DNA of 64,000 bases, from positions 6,345 through 70,344 of the forward strand of contig CAJUTR010000012.1 in NCBI GenBank assembly GCA_910589665.1. Reading direction: 5' to 3'. Positions within the stretch are counted from its first letter, which is position 1. The number at the start of each line of letters is the position of its first letter. The notes beneath the pieces were generated by a model. The model did no database searches and had not been told where the DNA came from. It saw nothing but the letters and a program-made list of their open reading frames with translations. This document shows positions 9,064 to 17,865 of the stretch, one piece after another. The position numbers and the translations under genes were made by a program. This DNA comes from an uncultured Eubacterium sp. GTDB taxonomy: Bacteria; Bacillota; Clostridia; Lachnospirales; Lachnospiraceae.

Positions 9064-9070
9064 TGTCGAA
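9064..9070 (+). promoter_or_regulatory. Possible 0A box upstream of spo0A
   Basis: TGTCGAA is an exact core match to the Spo0A-binding box and lies about 155 bases upstream of the spo0A start. Autoregulation by Spo0A is established in Bacillus. A 7-base match alone is weak evidence. Confidence 0.4.
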
Positions 9071-9128
9071 AATATGGATAATATGCGAAAACTCAGTGCT
9101 TAAACTGGTATAAGTATACAAAATTGTC

Positions 9129-9157
9129 TTGCAAAATACGGAAAAAGCATTTATAAT
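9129..9157 (+). promoter_or_regulatory. Sigma-A-type promoter for spo0A
   Basis: TTGCAA, a 17-base spacer and a perfect TATAAT at 9152-9157, about 64 bases before the TTG start. Confidence 0.65.
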
Positions 9158-9220
9158 GCAAAAGATGACATTGATCGGACACAGGTCATGTCAAGTTCAG
9201 ATGTATGGGAGGAATCAATA

Positions 9221-10018
9221 TTGAATAAGCTAAAGGTCTTAGTTGTGGACGACAGCGCAAGAGCGGCTGCTATGATCCAGGATAGCTTGAGGGACGATGA
9301 GGACGTGGAAATTGTCGGACATGCCGAAGACGGCGTGGTTGCAATCGAAATGATCCGAGAAACGTCACCGGATGTCGTTTTTCTAGATTTGATCATGCCG
9401 AAAATGGATGGTCTTGTCGTTTTAGAGAAAGTGAGCAAAGGACTTCCTGGGATTGAGAGCAGGCCGGATTTTATTGTTGTTACCGCAGTGACACAGGAGA
9501 ATGTGATGCAGACTGCCTTTCAGTATGGAGCATCCTACTATGTACTGAAACCATTTGAGAAGGAAACAATTCTCGCCAAAATACAACAGGTGAAGCCAGA
9601 TAATAAGGCGTTGCTGGTGAACAGCCGGGAACAGTATGCCAAACGGGACGACAGGCCGGAATACAATTTGGAGATGGATGTGACAAATATCATCCACGAG
9701 ATTGGAGTACCAGCACATATAAAAGGATATCAATATCTTAGAGATGCCATTATGATGTCAGTAGATGACAGTGAGATGCTTAATTCAATAACAAAGATTC
9801 TTTATCCATCCATTGCAAAACAGCATAAAACGACTCCGAGCAGAGTGGAGCGGGCGATCCGTCATGCCATCGAAGTCGCATGGACGAGGGGAAAAGTAGA
9901 TACGATCGACGAATTGTTTGGATATACGGTAAACAACGGCAAAGGAAAGCCGACAAATTCGGAATTTGTGGCACTGATTGCCGATAAGATACGACTGGAA
10001 CAGAAAATGAGAGGTTAG
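9221..10018 (+). CDS. spo0A: Sporulation master regulator Spo0A
   Basis: Spo0A is the phosphorylation-controlled transcription factor that commits cells to sporulation. The 265-residue product has a receiver domain (about 1-125: LVVDDSARAA, phospho-Asp in DVVFLDLIMPKMDG, Lys in YVLKPFEKE). The Spo0A_C DNA-binding domain (about 150-262) has the helix-turn-helix stretch TPSRVERAIRHAIEVAW, nearly invariant in Spo0A proteins. An in-frame ATG exists at 9188. However, GGGAGGA ends 7 bases before a TTG at 9221, and starting there gives MNKLKVLVVDD, the normal Spo0A N-terminus and length. It has its own promoter and is separated from spoIVB by the genes at 2529-8985. Confidence 0.97.
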   Translation: MNKLKVLVVDDSARAAAMIQDSLRDDEDVEIVGHAEDGVVAIEMIRETSPDVVFLDLIMPKMDGLVVLEKVSKGLPGIESRPDFIVVTAVTQENVMQTAFQYGASYYVLKPFEKETILAKIQQVKPDNKALLVNSREQYAKRDDRPEYNLEMDVTNIIHEIGVPAHIKGYQYLRDAIMMSVDDSEMLNSITKILYPSIAKQHKTTPSRVERAIRHAIEVAWTRGKVDTIDELFGYTVNNGKGKPTNSEFVALIADKIRLEQKMRG

Positions 10019-10040
10019 AAAAGAGAGTATAGGCTGGCAG

Positions 10041-10076
10041 CAGGCCGTCACTTGGAGTAGTGGCGGCTGTTTTTTT
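10041..10076 (+). terminator. Terminator after spo0A
   Basis: A GGCCGTCAC/GTGGCGGCT hairpin (one wobble pair) is followed by seven T residues at 10070-10076. Confidence 0.85.
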
Positions 10077-10086
10077 AGTTGGATTC

Positions 10087-10115
10087 TTGCAATTTCCGTC
10101 TTTTTCCTATATAAT
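10087..10115 (+). promoter_or_regulatory. Promoter for the relA cluster
   Basis: TTGCAA, a 17-base spacer and TATAAT at 10110-10115, 55 bases before the relA start. Confidence 0.65.
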
Positions 10116-10170
10116 GATGAATACGATTAGCAAACGAAATGTAGATGCGAGAAAGAAAGGATTGGTTTGC

Positions 10171-12495
10171 ATGGCAGAAGATAGGCTTAGTGGTTTGATC
10201 GAGGAGTTTGATACAGGAGAACTGTCGCAGGACATCATCCCCCCGAACTTTACCGATCCTGACGTTTTGTTCCGGGTGCTTAAGAAGATCATCTTATCGG
10301 ATCATCCGGGAGAAGATTTGGATTTTATTACGCGGGCCTATGAGCTGGCGAAGGAAGCGCATAAGGATCAGAAACGAAAATCCGGCGAACCGTATTTGAT
10401 CCACCCGGTGTGCGTCGCGATCATCCTTGCGCAGATCGATATGGATAAGGAAACGATTGTCGGCGGACTGCTGCATGATGTGGTGGAGGATACGAAGTAT
10501 ACGGGCGAGGAGATCGCGCAGATGTTTGGAGAGGAGATCGCGCGGCTCGTGGACGGCGTTACGAAACTGACCCAGTTGAACTATTCGGCGGACAAGCTCG
10601 ATGTCCAGGCGGAGAATCTGCGGAAGATGTTTTTGGCGATGGCGAAGGATATCCGCGTCGTCATTATCAAACTGGCCGACCGGCTCCATAATATGCGGAC
10701 GCTGCAGTTTATGAAACCGGAAAAGCAGAAGGAAAAGGCGAGGGAGACGATGGATATTTATGCTCCGATCGCTCACCGTCTCGGTATTTCAAAAGTGAAG
10801 GTCGAGCTGGATGATCTTTCGTTCCAGTATTTGGAGCCGGACGCCTATGCGGAACTGACTGAGAAATTTAATCATATGCGCGTGGAAAAAGAGACGTTTG
10901 TCAAAGATATCATGCTGGAAGTGCGCGAACATTTGGAGGAGGCAGGTATCAAGTCAACGATCGACGGGCGTGTCAAGCATCTTTTTAGTATTTACCGCAA
11001 AATGGTAAACCAAAGTAAGACGCTTGAGCAGATCTACGATCTGTTTGCCGTCCGTATCATTGTGGATACGGAACAGCAGTGCTATGCGGCGCTCGGTATC
11101 ATCCACGAGATGTATAAACCGATCCCGGGACGTTTTAAGGACTACATAGCGATGCCGAAGGCAAATCATTACCAGTCGCTCCATACGACACTGATCAGTC
11201 CAGACGGACAGCCGTTCGAGATACAGATCCGGACGTATGAGATGCACCAGACAGCCGAATACGGTATTGCTGCGCATTGGAAATACAAAGAGAGCAAGGG
11301 AAGCGAACAGAGCGTAGGCAATGATGAGGCGAAGATGGCGTGGCTGCGGCAGATCCTCGAATGGCAGCGGGATATGGCGGACAATAAAGAGTTTCTGAAC
11401 CTCATTAAAAGCGATCTGAACCTGTTTTCTGACAGCGTTTACTGTTTTACGCCGAACGGGGATGTGAAGACGCTGCCGGCCGGCTCAACGCCGATCGATT
11501 TCGCGTACGCCGTCCACACGGCAGTCGGCAATAAGATGGTGGGGGCCAGGGTGAATGGGAATATCGTGACGCTTGATTATCAGATCCAAAATGGCGACCA
11601 GATCGAGATTACGACGTCCCAAAACAGCAAAGGGCCGAGCAGGGACTGGCTTGCGATCGCGCAGAGTACGCAGGCGAAAAATAAAATTAACCAGTGGTTT
11701 CGCTCCGAGTTTAAAGAAGAGAATATCGTGCGCGGAAAAGAACTTCTGGCGCTATATGCCAAGACGAAGAATATTGATCTGTATAAATTGGTAAAGCCGG
11801 AGTATATCGAGGCATGCAAACGGAAATATGGTTTTAAGGACTGGGATTCCATCTGTGCCGCCATCGGACACGGCGGACTGAAGGAAGGCCAGGTGATCAA
11901 TAAATTACAGTACGAGTATGATAAAAAGAATAAGAGGATCGTCTCCGATGAGCAGGTACTTGAGGTGATCGGAAGCGTCAAAGAGGCGAAGGTGGCGAAG
12001 GAGACGGGCAGTGCCAGTTCTTATACGAAGAGCAAGGGCGGTATCATTGTAGAAGGGCTGGATGATCTTGCCGTGCGTTTTTCGAGGTGCTGTAATCCGG
12101 TGCCGGGCGATGAGATCGTCGGATTTGTGACCCGCGGGCGAGGGCTTTCCATTCACCGCACGGACTGCGTAAATATGATCAACCTCCCGACCGAGGAGAG
12201 AAACCGGCTGATCGAGGCGGAATGGAGTCCGGAGGCGAAGAAAAATGAGGAGTATTATCCGGTTGAGATCGTTATTTATTCTTTTAACCGGAGCGGCGTG
12301 CTTTATGATGTATCGGGAATATTTACCGAAAATGGGATCGATGTAAAGTCGATGAACGTCCGTACGTCAAAGCAGAACCGGGCCACGATCGTGGTTGGTT
12401 TTGAGACAAAGGGTGTGGAGCAGCTGAACAAGCTCGTGAAAAAGCTGCGTAATGTGGAGAGCATCATTGACATCGAGAGACGCAGCAATGGATAG
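10171..12495 (+). CDS. relA: RelA/SpoT bifunctional (p)ppGpp synthetase/hydrolase
   Basis: A long RSH protein of 774 residues that makes and degrades the alarmone (p)ppGpp in the stringent response. Domains in order: the HD hydrolase domain (about 45-200, with HPVCVAIILAQ, GGLLHDVVEDT, and LADRLHNMRTL), the synthetase domain (about 240-370, with GRVKHLFSIYRKM and FKDYIAMPKANHYQSLHT), TGS (about 400-465), a zinc-finger/helical region with RFSRCCNPVPGDEI, and a C-terminal ACT domain ending in RRSNG. Hydrolase and synthetase motifs both look complete. The frame runs back to 10060, but that part overlaps the promoter. The ATG at 10171 follows AAAGGA and begins MAEDRLSG. It heads the relA-hydrolase-hemZ-hisS-aspS-galM cluster. 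Confidence 0.96.
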   Translation: MAEDRLSGLIEEFDTGELSQDIIPPNFTDPDVLFRVLKKIILSDHPGEDLDFITRAYELAKEAHKDQKRKSGEPYLIHPVCVAIILAQIDMDKETIVGGLLHDVVEDTKYTGEEIAQMFGEEIARLVDGVTKLTQLNYSADKLDVQAENLRKMFLAMAKDIRVVIIKLADRLHNMRTLQFMKPEKQKEKARETMDIYAPIAHRLGISKVKVELDDLSFQYLEPDAYAELTEKFNHMRVEKETFVKDIMLEVREHLEEAGIKSTIDGRVKHLFSIYRKMVNQSKTLEQIYDLFAVRIIVDTEQQCYAALGIIHEMYKPIPGRFKDYIAMPKANHYQSLHTTLISPDGQPFEIQIRTYEMHQTAEYGIAAHWKYKESKGSEQSVGNDEAKMAWLRQILEWQRDMADNKEFLNLIKSDLNLFSDSVYCFTPNGDVKTLPAGSTPIDFAYAVHTAVGNKMVGARVNGNIVTLDYQIQNGDQIEITTSQNSKGPSRDWLAIAQSTQAKNKINQWFRSEFKEENIVRGKELLALYAKTKNIDLYKLVKPEYIEACKRKYGFKDWDSICAAIGHGGLKEGQVINKLQYEYDKKNKRIVSDEQVLEVIGSVKEAKVAKETGSASSYTKSKGGIIVEGLDDLAVRFSRCCNPVPGDEIVGFVTRGRGLSIHRTDCVNMINLPTEERNRLIEAEWSPEAKKNEEYYPVEIVIYSFNRSGVLYDVSGIFTENGIDVKSMNVRTSKQNRATIVVGFETKGVEQLNKLVKKLRNVESIIDIERRSNG

Positions 12496-12529
12496 ATTGA
12501 GAAACGAAACAGTGAGACGGAGGGAAAAT

Positions 12530-13171
12530 ATGGAACAGAGTGAGATCATTGTTGATTCTACTGTTGTAGGAGGTGTGGGGACGAATTGTTTTATCGTGCG
12601 CCGGGTAGACAGTAATCGGTGTGTCGTGATAGATCCGGGGGACGACGGGGCGAGGATCAGCCGGTTTATCCGTGGCAACCAGTTGATTTTGGAAGATATT
12701 TTACTGACCCACGGACATTTTGACCACATCTTAGGTGTGTCGGAGCTGGTATCAGGATCGGGAGGCCGCGTGTGCATTTATGAGGGAGAAGAAACATTGC
12801 TCGGAGACGCTGGTTTGAACGTGTCGGAAATGACGGGCAGACCGGTTAGCCTGCGGGCGGATGTGCTCTTAAAGGATGGACAGGTATATAAAACCGCGGG
12901 CATGGAATTCCAGGTGATCCATACGCCAGGACATACAAAGGGAAGCTGTTGTTATTATCTGGAGCATGAAAAAGCATTATTCTGCGGCGATACCCTGTTT
13001 TTTGAATCGGTCGGCCGCACGGATCTGCCGACGGGAAACGGCCGTGAACTGATCGCATCGCTGCGGGAGAAAGTACTTGTCCTCCCGGATGATGTGAAAG
13101 TATATACCGGCCACGGCCCTGTTACGGAGATCGGATATGAGAAGGAAAATAACCCGTACGTCTCGATCTGA
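12530..13171 (+). CDS. MBL-fold metallo-hydrolase (glyoxalase II-like)
   Basis: A 213-residue cytoplasmic metallo-beta-lactamase-fold hydrolase of the YcbL/glyoxalase II-like group often found beside relA and hisS in Clostridia. It shows the metal-binding THGHFDHILG motif, a second-site His in HTPGHTKGSCCYY, the bridging Asp in LFCGDTLFFESVGRTDLPTG, and the last His in VYTGHGPVTEIG. GGAGG at 12519-12523 precedes the ATG at 12530. An ATG at 12488, overlapping relA, is less likely. Its substrate cannot be told from sequence; a thioester such as S-lactoylglutathione or a bacillithiol-type adduct is only a family-level guess. Confidence 0.88.
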   Translation: MEQSEIIVDSTVVGGVGTNCFIVRRVDSNRCVVIDPGDDGARISRFIRGNQLILEDILLTHGHFDHILGVSELVSGSGGRVCIYEGEETLLGDAGLNVSEMTGRPVSLRADVLLKDGQVYKTAGMEFQVIHTPGHTKGSCCYYLEHEKALFCGDTLFFESVGRTDLPTGNGRELIASLREKVLVLPDDVKVYTGHGPVTEIGYEKENNPYVSI

Positions 13172-13189
13172 CCGGCGGATCGACTGCAT

Positions 13190-13238
13190 TTTATGCGCAA
13201 AAAGGCCACGGAGCTGAAGTTCCGTGGAGAAATGAAGG
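13190..13238 (+). repeat. Leader element, copy 1 (before hemZ)
   Basis: TTTATGCGCAAAAA followed by a hairpin (CCACGGA at 13206-13212 pairing with TCCGTGG at 13221-13227) and GAGAAA. It is about 80% identical to the element at 14706-14753 before hisS. It occupies the gap between the hydrolase stop and the hemZ start. Confidence 0.75.
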
Positions 13239-13243
13239 ACATT

Positions 13244-14758
13244 ATGATACAGATTACGATAAAGGATAAAGAATTTTCCTATGATATGACGGCGCTTGCC
13301 CAGGCGTTTTTTCCAGAGAAGAAATGCGTCATCCAGGAGGATGAGAAGTGGCGCGGAAGGGACGGATATACGGTATGCTGGGAGATTGACGGTGAGAGGG
13401 TATTTGAGCATTTTGAGCCGTCGCCCTATACGAAAAACGATGTGAAGCGGCAGGTGTATGATTTTTTATGCCAGTATGCAAAGAAAAAGCTGCCTTGGGG
13501 CATATTGACCGGCGTTCGTCCGGCGAAGATCCCGCTGCGTATGTTGGCAGAGGGCAGGCGGGAAGAAGAAATCATCTGCCTTTTGCAGCAGGAATACCGG
13601 TGCAGTCCAGAAAAGACAGCGCTCGTATTAGATGTGGCGAAACGCGAGTATGCCCTCGCGGGCGGGATCGACCATGAAAACAGCCGTTGTCTCTACATCG
13701 GCATTCCGTTTTGCCCGAGCATTTGCGCGTATTGTTCGTTTTCTTCGTATCCGGCGGGGCAGTATGCGGGACGGATGGACGCGTATTTGGACGCGATCGA
13801 ACAGGAACTTTCCTATGTGGCGAAAACGCTTGCAGGAAAGAAGCTGCAGGCGGTCTATATCGGCGGCGGCACGCCGACCGCGCTGCATGACCAGGCGTTT
13901 GCCAGGCTGCTTGACATGGTTGACCAGTATCTGCCGATGGAGGAAGTAGCGGAGTATACGGTCGAAGCCGGGCGGCCGGACAGCATCTCGGAGGAAAAAC
14001 TCCACGGCATGAAAGAGCACCGGGTTTCCCGCATCTCGATCAACCCGCAGAGTATGAAGCAGCACACGCTGGATCTGCTGGGGAGGAAGCATTCGGTCGA
14101 GGATGTGAAACGCGTCTATGCGAGAGCAAGAGAACTCGGTTTTGATAATATCAATATGGATCTGATCGCGGGCCTGCCGGAGGAGACGCCGGCGGATTTT
14201 AAACAGACGCTCGAAGAGATCGTCCGTATGGAACCGGACAGCGTTACCGTTCATACGCTCGTGATCAAGCGGGCGTCGCAGATGCGCCGGGAGCAGATGG
14301 AGCAGGGAAACGGCCGAAGAGAAGAGGACTGCCGCACTGGAACGATGCTAAAAGAAAACCGTTGTATCGCAGCGATGCAGGACGAGGCGGAGGCGTTTTT
14401 ACGGGAGCACGGCTACGGGCCATATTATATGTACCGACAGAAGAACAAGGCATTTACGACATGGAATACGAACCAGGAAAATGTAGCCTACGCAAAACCC
14501 GGAAAAGAATGCCTGTATAATATCGTGATGATGGAGGAACTCGAAACGGTGCTGGCGCTCGGCAGCGGCGGTTCCAGTAAAATTATGTTTCACGAGGAGA
14601 ACCGGATGGAGCGGGTGGAAAACGTAAAAAATGTAGAACAATATATCGAGCGCATAGATGAGATGATCCGGCGGAAACAGAAGTTTCTGCCTGACACAAA
14701 GCTGCTTTATGCGCAAAAAAGCAACGGAACCGAGGTTCCGCGCAGAAAAGAGGTATGA
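13244..14758 (+). CDS. hemZ: Coproporphyrinogen dehydrogenase-like radical SAM protein HemZ
   Basis: A HemN/HemZ-family radical S-adenosylmethionine enzyme of 504 residues. The [4Fe-4S]-binding motif CPSICAYCSF (Cys-x3-Cys-x2-Cys) is at about residues 157-164, followed by the SAM-binding AVYIGGGTPTAL and the downstream NINMDLIAGLPEET. The N-terminal 150-residue region with GILTGVRPAKIP is typical of the HemZ subgroup. True coproporphyrinogen oxidation is uncertain, because many HemZ carriers lack a full heme pathway and no other heme gene is visible here. The frame extends to 13193 through a hairpin repeat. The ATG at 13244 after GAAGGAC is preferred. Its last codons overlap the second copy of the leader element. 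Confidence 0.87.
   Translation: MIQITIKDKEFSYDMTALAQAFFPEKKCVIQEDEKWRGRDGYTVCWEIDGERVFEHFEPSPYTKNDVKRQVYDFLCQYAKKKLPWGILTGVRPAKIPLRMLAEGRREEEIICLLQQEYRCSPEKTALVLDVAKREYALAGGIDHENSRCLYIGIPFCPSICAYCSFSSYPAGQYAGRMDAYLDAIEQELSYVAKTLAGKKLQAVYIGGGTPTALHDQAFARLLDMVDQYLPMEEVAEYTVEAGRPDSISEEKLHGMKEHRVSRISINPQSMKQHTLDLLGRKHSVEDVKRVYARARELGFDNINMDLIAGLPEETPADFKQTLEEIVRMEPDSVTVHTLVIKRASQMRREQMEQGNGRREEDCRTGTMLKENRCIAAMQDEAEAFLREHGYGPYYMYRQKNKAFTTWNTNQENVAYAKPGKECLYNIVMMEELETVLALGSGGSSKIMFHEENRMERVENVKNVEQYIERIDEMIRRKQKFLPDTKLLYAQKSNGTEVPRRKEV
14706..14753 (+). repeat. Leader element, copy 2 (hemZ end / before hisS)
   Basis: TTTATGCGCAAAAA, then a perfect hairpin (CGGAAC at 14725-14730, GTTCCG at 14735-14740), then CGCAGAAAAGAGG, which supplies the hisS Shine-Dalgarno. 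It overlaps the last 17 codons of hemZ. Confidence 0.75.
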
Positions 14759-14759
14759 A

Positions 14760-16007
14760 ATGGCACTGAAAAAGAAACCGGTCACGGGGATGAAAGATAT
14801 TCTTCCGAAGGAGATGGAAATTCGTGACTATGTGATCGGACTGATCAAAGAAACGTATGGCATGTTTGGTTTTTCTTCGATTGAGACGCCCTGCGTCGAG
14901 CACATCGAGAGTCTGACGAACAAACAGGGAGGAGAAAATGAAAAACTGATCTTTAAGATTTTGAAGCGGGGGGAAAAGCTGAAGCTTGATACGGCGGAAT
15001 GTGAGGCGGATCTTGTTGACAGTGGACTTCGGTACGATCTTACCGTACCGCTCTCCCGTTATTATGCGAACCACGCCAATGAGCTGGGGGCGCCGTTTAA
15101 AGCACTTCAGATGGGAAATGTATGGCGGGCTGACCGGCCGCAGCGCGGACGTTTCCGCCAGTTTATGCAGTGTGATATCGATATTTTGGGCGAACCTTCG
15201 ATTCTGGCAGAGATCGAACTGATCCAGGCGACGACGACGCTGCTCGGAAAGCTCGGATTTCAAAAGTTTACGATCCGCATCAATAACCGGAAGCTGTTAA
15301 AAGCGATGGCTGCCTACTGCGGGTTTGCCGAGCAGGATTATGATAATGTTTTTATTACGCTCGATAAAATGGATAAGATCGGCATGGAAGGTGTGGAGGA
15401 AGAACTTCTCGGCGCTGGGTACGAAAAGCAGGCAGTGGATAAATGCCTGTCCTTTTTCAAAACGGTGAGTAATGATGTCGAGGGCGTCCGTTACGCAAAA
15501 GAACTGCTGGGCATTTATTTGGAAGAGGGAACAGCAGAGGATCTGGAAACGATCCTTTCGATGGTAGAGGACATCAAGACGGCCGATTTTAATATGATAT
15601 TTGATCCGACGCTCGTGCGCGGTATGGGATACTATACAGGGCCGATCTTCGAGATCGCGATGGATGAATTCGGCGGTTCGGTCGGCGGCGGCGGACGTTA
15701 TGATGAGATGATCGGGAAATTCACAGGCAGCGATACGTGCGCGTGCGGATTTTCCATCGGATTTGAGAGGATCGTCATGCTCCTTTTAGAACGAGATTTT
15801 GAAGTGCCATCGGCGGCGGGGAAAAAGGCGTTTCTCGTCGATAAGAAGGCGTCCCCTGACCGTCTGAAAGAGGTGCTCGTGCTGGCGGCAAAAGAAAGGA
15901 AAGCCGGATATAAGGTGAGCATTAACGTGATGAAGAAAAATAAGAAATTCCAGAAGGAACAACTGGCAAAAGATGGGTATTTGGATATTCAGGAGTTTTT
16001 TGCCTAA
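14760..16007 (+). CDS. hisS: Histidyl-tRNA synthetase
   Basis: Class II aminoacyl-tRNA synthetase charging tRNA-His, 415 residues. The N-terminus carries GMKDILP and motif 1 (about 10-60). Motif 2 reads WRADRPQRGRFRQFMQCDID, the HisA loop GMGYYTGPIFE follows, and motif 3 is in CGFSIGFERIVMLL. The C-terminal anticodon-binding segment after GKKAFLV is only about 60 residues and ends soon after NVMKKNKKFQKEQ, where typical bacterial HisRS has about 95. The catalytic part seems complete. The ATG at 14760 follows AGAGG provided by the leader element. It lies one base after hemZ and 44 before aspS, the common hisS-aspS order. Confidence 0.95.
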   Translation: MALKKKPVTGMKDILPKEMEIRDYVIGLIKETYGMFGFSSIETPCVEHIESLTNKQGGENEKLIFKILKRGEKLKLDTAECEADLVDSGLRYDLTVPLSRYYANHANELGAPFKALQMGNVWRADRPQRGRFRQFMQCDIDILGEPSILAEIELIQATTTLLGKLGFQKFTIRINNRKLLKAMAAYCGFAEQDYDNVFITLDKMDKIGMEGVEEELLGAGYEKQAVDKCLSFFKTVSNDVEGVRYAKELLGIYLEEGTAEDLETILSMVEDIKTADFNMIFDPTLVRGMGYYTGPIFEIAMDEFGGSVGGGGRYDEMIGKFTGSDTCACGFSIGFERIVMLLLERDFEVPSAAGKKAFLVDKKASPDRLKEVLVLAAKERKAGYKVSINVMKKNKKFQKEQLAKDGYLDIQEFFA

Positions 16008-16018
16008 AAAATAGATAG

Positions 16019-16045
16019 GCGCAAAAAACGTGCGCAGAAAAGAGG
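16019..16045 (+). repeat. Leader element, copy 3 (short form, before aspS)
   Basis: GCGCAAAAAACGT then GCGCAGAAAAGAGG. The last 12 bases match copy 2 exactly, and the central hairpin of copy 2 is absent. GCGC/GCGC can form a short stem. It supplies the aspS Shine-Dalgarno. Confidence 0.6.
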
Positions 16046-16051
16046 ATAAGG

Positions 16052-17842
16052 ATGGCAGAATCAATGAAAGGCCTGCGGCGGACATGCCGGTGTGCGGAAC
16101 TTACGGAGGAGCAGATCGGGCAGACCGTGACCGTGATGGGCTGGGTACAGAAAAGCAGAAATAAGGGCGGTATCATTTTCGTGGACCTCCGCGACCGCAC
16201 CGGGATCATACAGATGATTTTTGAGCAGGGGGAGACGGCAGAAGAGGCATTTGAGAAGGCGGCGAAACTGCGCGCGGAGTTTGTTGTGGCCGTGACAGGT
16301 TTGGTGGAACATCGCTCGGGGGCCGTGAATGAAAATCTACTGACCGGATCGATCGAGGTGCGGGCAAAGGAGATTCGCATTCTCTCGGAGTCGGAGACAC
16401 CCCCGTTTCCGATCGAGGAGAACAGCCGCACGAAAGACGACATCCGGCTTCATTATCGGTTTTTGGATCTAAGGCGTCCGGATCTGCAGCGGAATCTCAT
16501 GATGCGCAGCCAGATCGCGATGCTTACGAGACAATTCCTGGCAGAAGAGGGTTTTTTGGAGATTGAGACGCCGATGCTGACGAAGAGTACGCCGGAGGGC
16601 GCCAGGGATTATCTAGTGCCGAGCCGCGTTCACCCAGGCAGTTTTTACGCGCTCCCTCAGTCGCCGCAGTTGTTTAAGCAGCTTTTGATGTGTTCCGGGT
16701 ACGACCAGTATTTCCAGATCACAAAATGTTTCCGCGACGAGGATCTTCGCGCTGACCGGCAGCCGGAGTTTACGCAGATCGATATGGAACTTTCCTTTGT
16801 AGACGAAGATGATGTGATCGATGTGAATGAGCGTCTGTTGAAAAAGTTATGGAAAGATGTGCTCGGAGAGGAACTCACGGTGCCATTTCCGCGTATGACC
16901 TGGCAGGAAGCGATGGACCGTTTTGGGTCGGATAAGCCCGATACGCGGTTTGGCATGGAACTTTGTAATGTGACGGAACTCGTTGAGGATTGTGGGTTCG
17001 GCGTCTTTACCAGCGCGGTTGCTGCGGGCGGTTCCGTGCGGGGCATCAATGCGAAGGGGCAGGGAGCAATGCCGCGCAAGAAGATTGATAAACTTGTAGA
17101 TTTCGCGAAGGATTTCGGAGCAAAAGGACTGGCTTATGTAAGCATACAGCCAGATGGAAGTTTGAAATCTTCATTTGCCAAATTTATGACCGAGGATGAA
17201 CTTCAAGCGCTCGTGAAGGCGATGGACGGGGAGCCAGGCGATCTTCTTTTGTTTGCTGCGGATAAGGATAAAGTCGTTTACGATGTGCTTGGAAACCTGC
17301 GTCTGGAACTTGCAAGACAGCTGGAGCTTCTCGATAAAAATACGTATCATTTCCTGTGGGTCACGGAATTCCCGCTTTTGGAGTACAACGAGGATCTCGG
17401 GCGCTATCAGGCGATGCACCACCCGTTTACGATGCCGATGGAGGAGGATCTTTTGCTGATCGACCAGGAGCCCGGGAAAGTGCGGGCGAAAGCATATGAT
17501 ATCGTGCTGAATGGTACAGAACTCGGCGGAGGATCGGTGCGTATCCACCAGAATGATATACAGGAGAAAATGTTTGAATGTCTTGGCTTTTCGAAAGAAG
17601 CGGCAAGAGAGCAGTTTGGTTTCCTGCTGCGTGCGTTTGAGTACGGTGTGCCGCCTCATGCGGGACTTGCCTACGGGTTTGACCGTCTCGTGATGCTGAT
17701 GGCAAAAGAGGATAATATCCGCGAGGTGATCGCCTTCCCGAAAGTAAAAGACGCGTCGTGTCCGCTGACGGATGCGCCGGATGTTGTAGACGAAAAGCAG
17801 TTAGAGGAACTTTGTATCATGACGAAACTTGGGGAAATATAG
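16052..17842 (+). CDS. aspS: Aspartyl-tRNA synthetase
   Basis: Bacterial-type class IIb aminoacyl-tRNA synthetase, 596 residues, charging tRNA-Asp. An OB-fold anticodon-binding domain (about 1-110, VMGWVQKSRNKGGIIFVDLR) is followed by the catalytic core. Motif 2 is in CFRDEDLRADRQPEFTQID, the bacterial GAD insertion lies at about 290-420, and motif 3 reads HAGLAYGFDRLVML. Length is normal. The ATG is preceded by AGAGGATAAGG. It follows hisS by 44 bases and probably shares its transcript. Whether it also charges tRNA-Asn cannot be settled here. Confidence 0.96.
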   Translation: MAESMKGLRRTCRCAELTEEQIGQTVTVMGWVQKSRNKGGIIFVDLRDRTGIIQMIFEQGETAEEAFEKAAKLRAEFVVAVTGLVEHRSGAVNENLLTGSIEVRAKEIRILSESETPPFPIEENSRTKDDIRLHYRFLDLRRPDLQRNLMMRSQIAMLTRQFLAEEGFLEIETPMLTKSTPEGARDYLVPSRVHPGSFYALPQSPQLFKQLLMCSGYDQYFQITKCFRDEDLRADRQPEFTQIDMELSFVDEDDVIDVNERLLKKLWKDVLGEELTVPFPRMTWQEAMDRFGSDKPDTRFGMELCNVTELVEDCGFGVFTSAVAAGGSVRGINAKGQGAMPRKKIDKLVDFAKDFGAKGLAYVSIQPDGSLKSSFAKFMTEDELQALVKAMDGEPGDLLLFAADKDKVVYDVLGNLRLELARQLELLDKNTYHFLWVTEFPLLEYNEDLGRYQAMHHPFTMPMEEDLLLIDQEPGKVRAKAYDIVLNGTELGGGSVRIHQNDIQEKMFECLGFSKEAAREQFGFLLRAFEYGVPPHAGLAYGFDRLVMLMAKEDNIREVIAFPKVKDASCPLTDAPDVVDEKQLEELCIMTKLGEI

Positions 17843-17865
17843 GAAAGAGTCAGGAGGAATGAATC

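Noticed and set aside
10060..10170. N-terminal extension of RelA
   Set aside because: It overlaps the spo0A terminator and the relA promoter; RelA proteins begin near the ATG at 10171.
12496..16051. T-box riboswitch before hisS or aspS
   Set aside because: Gaps are too short and no T-box sequence or specifier structure is visible.
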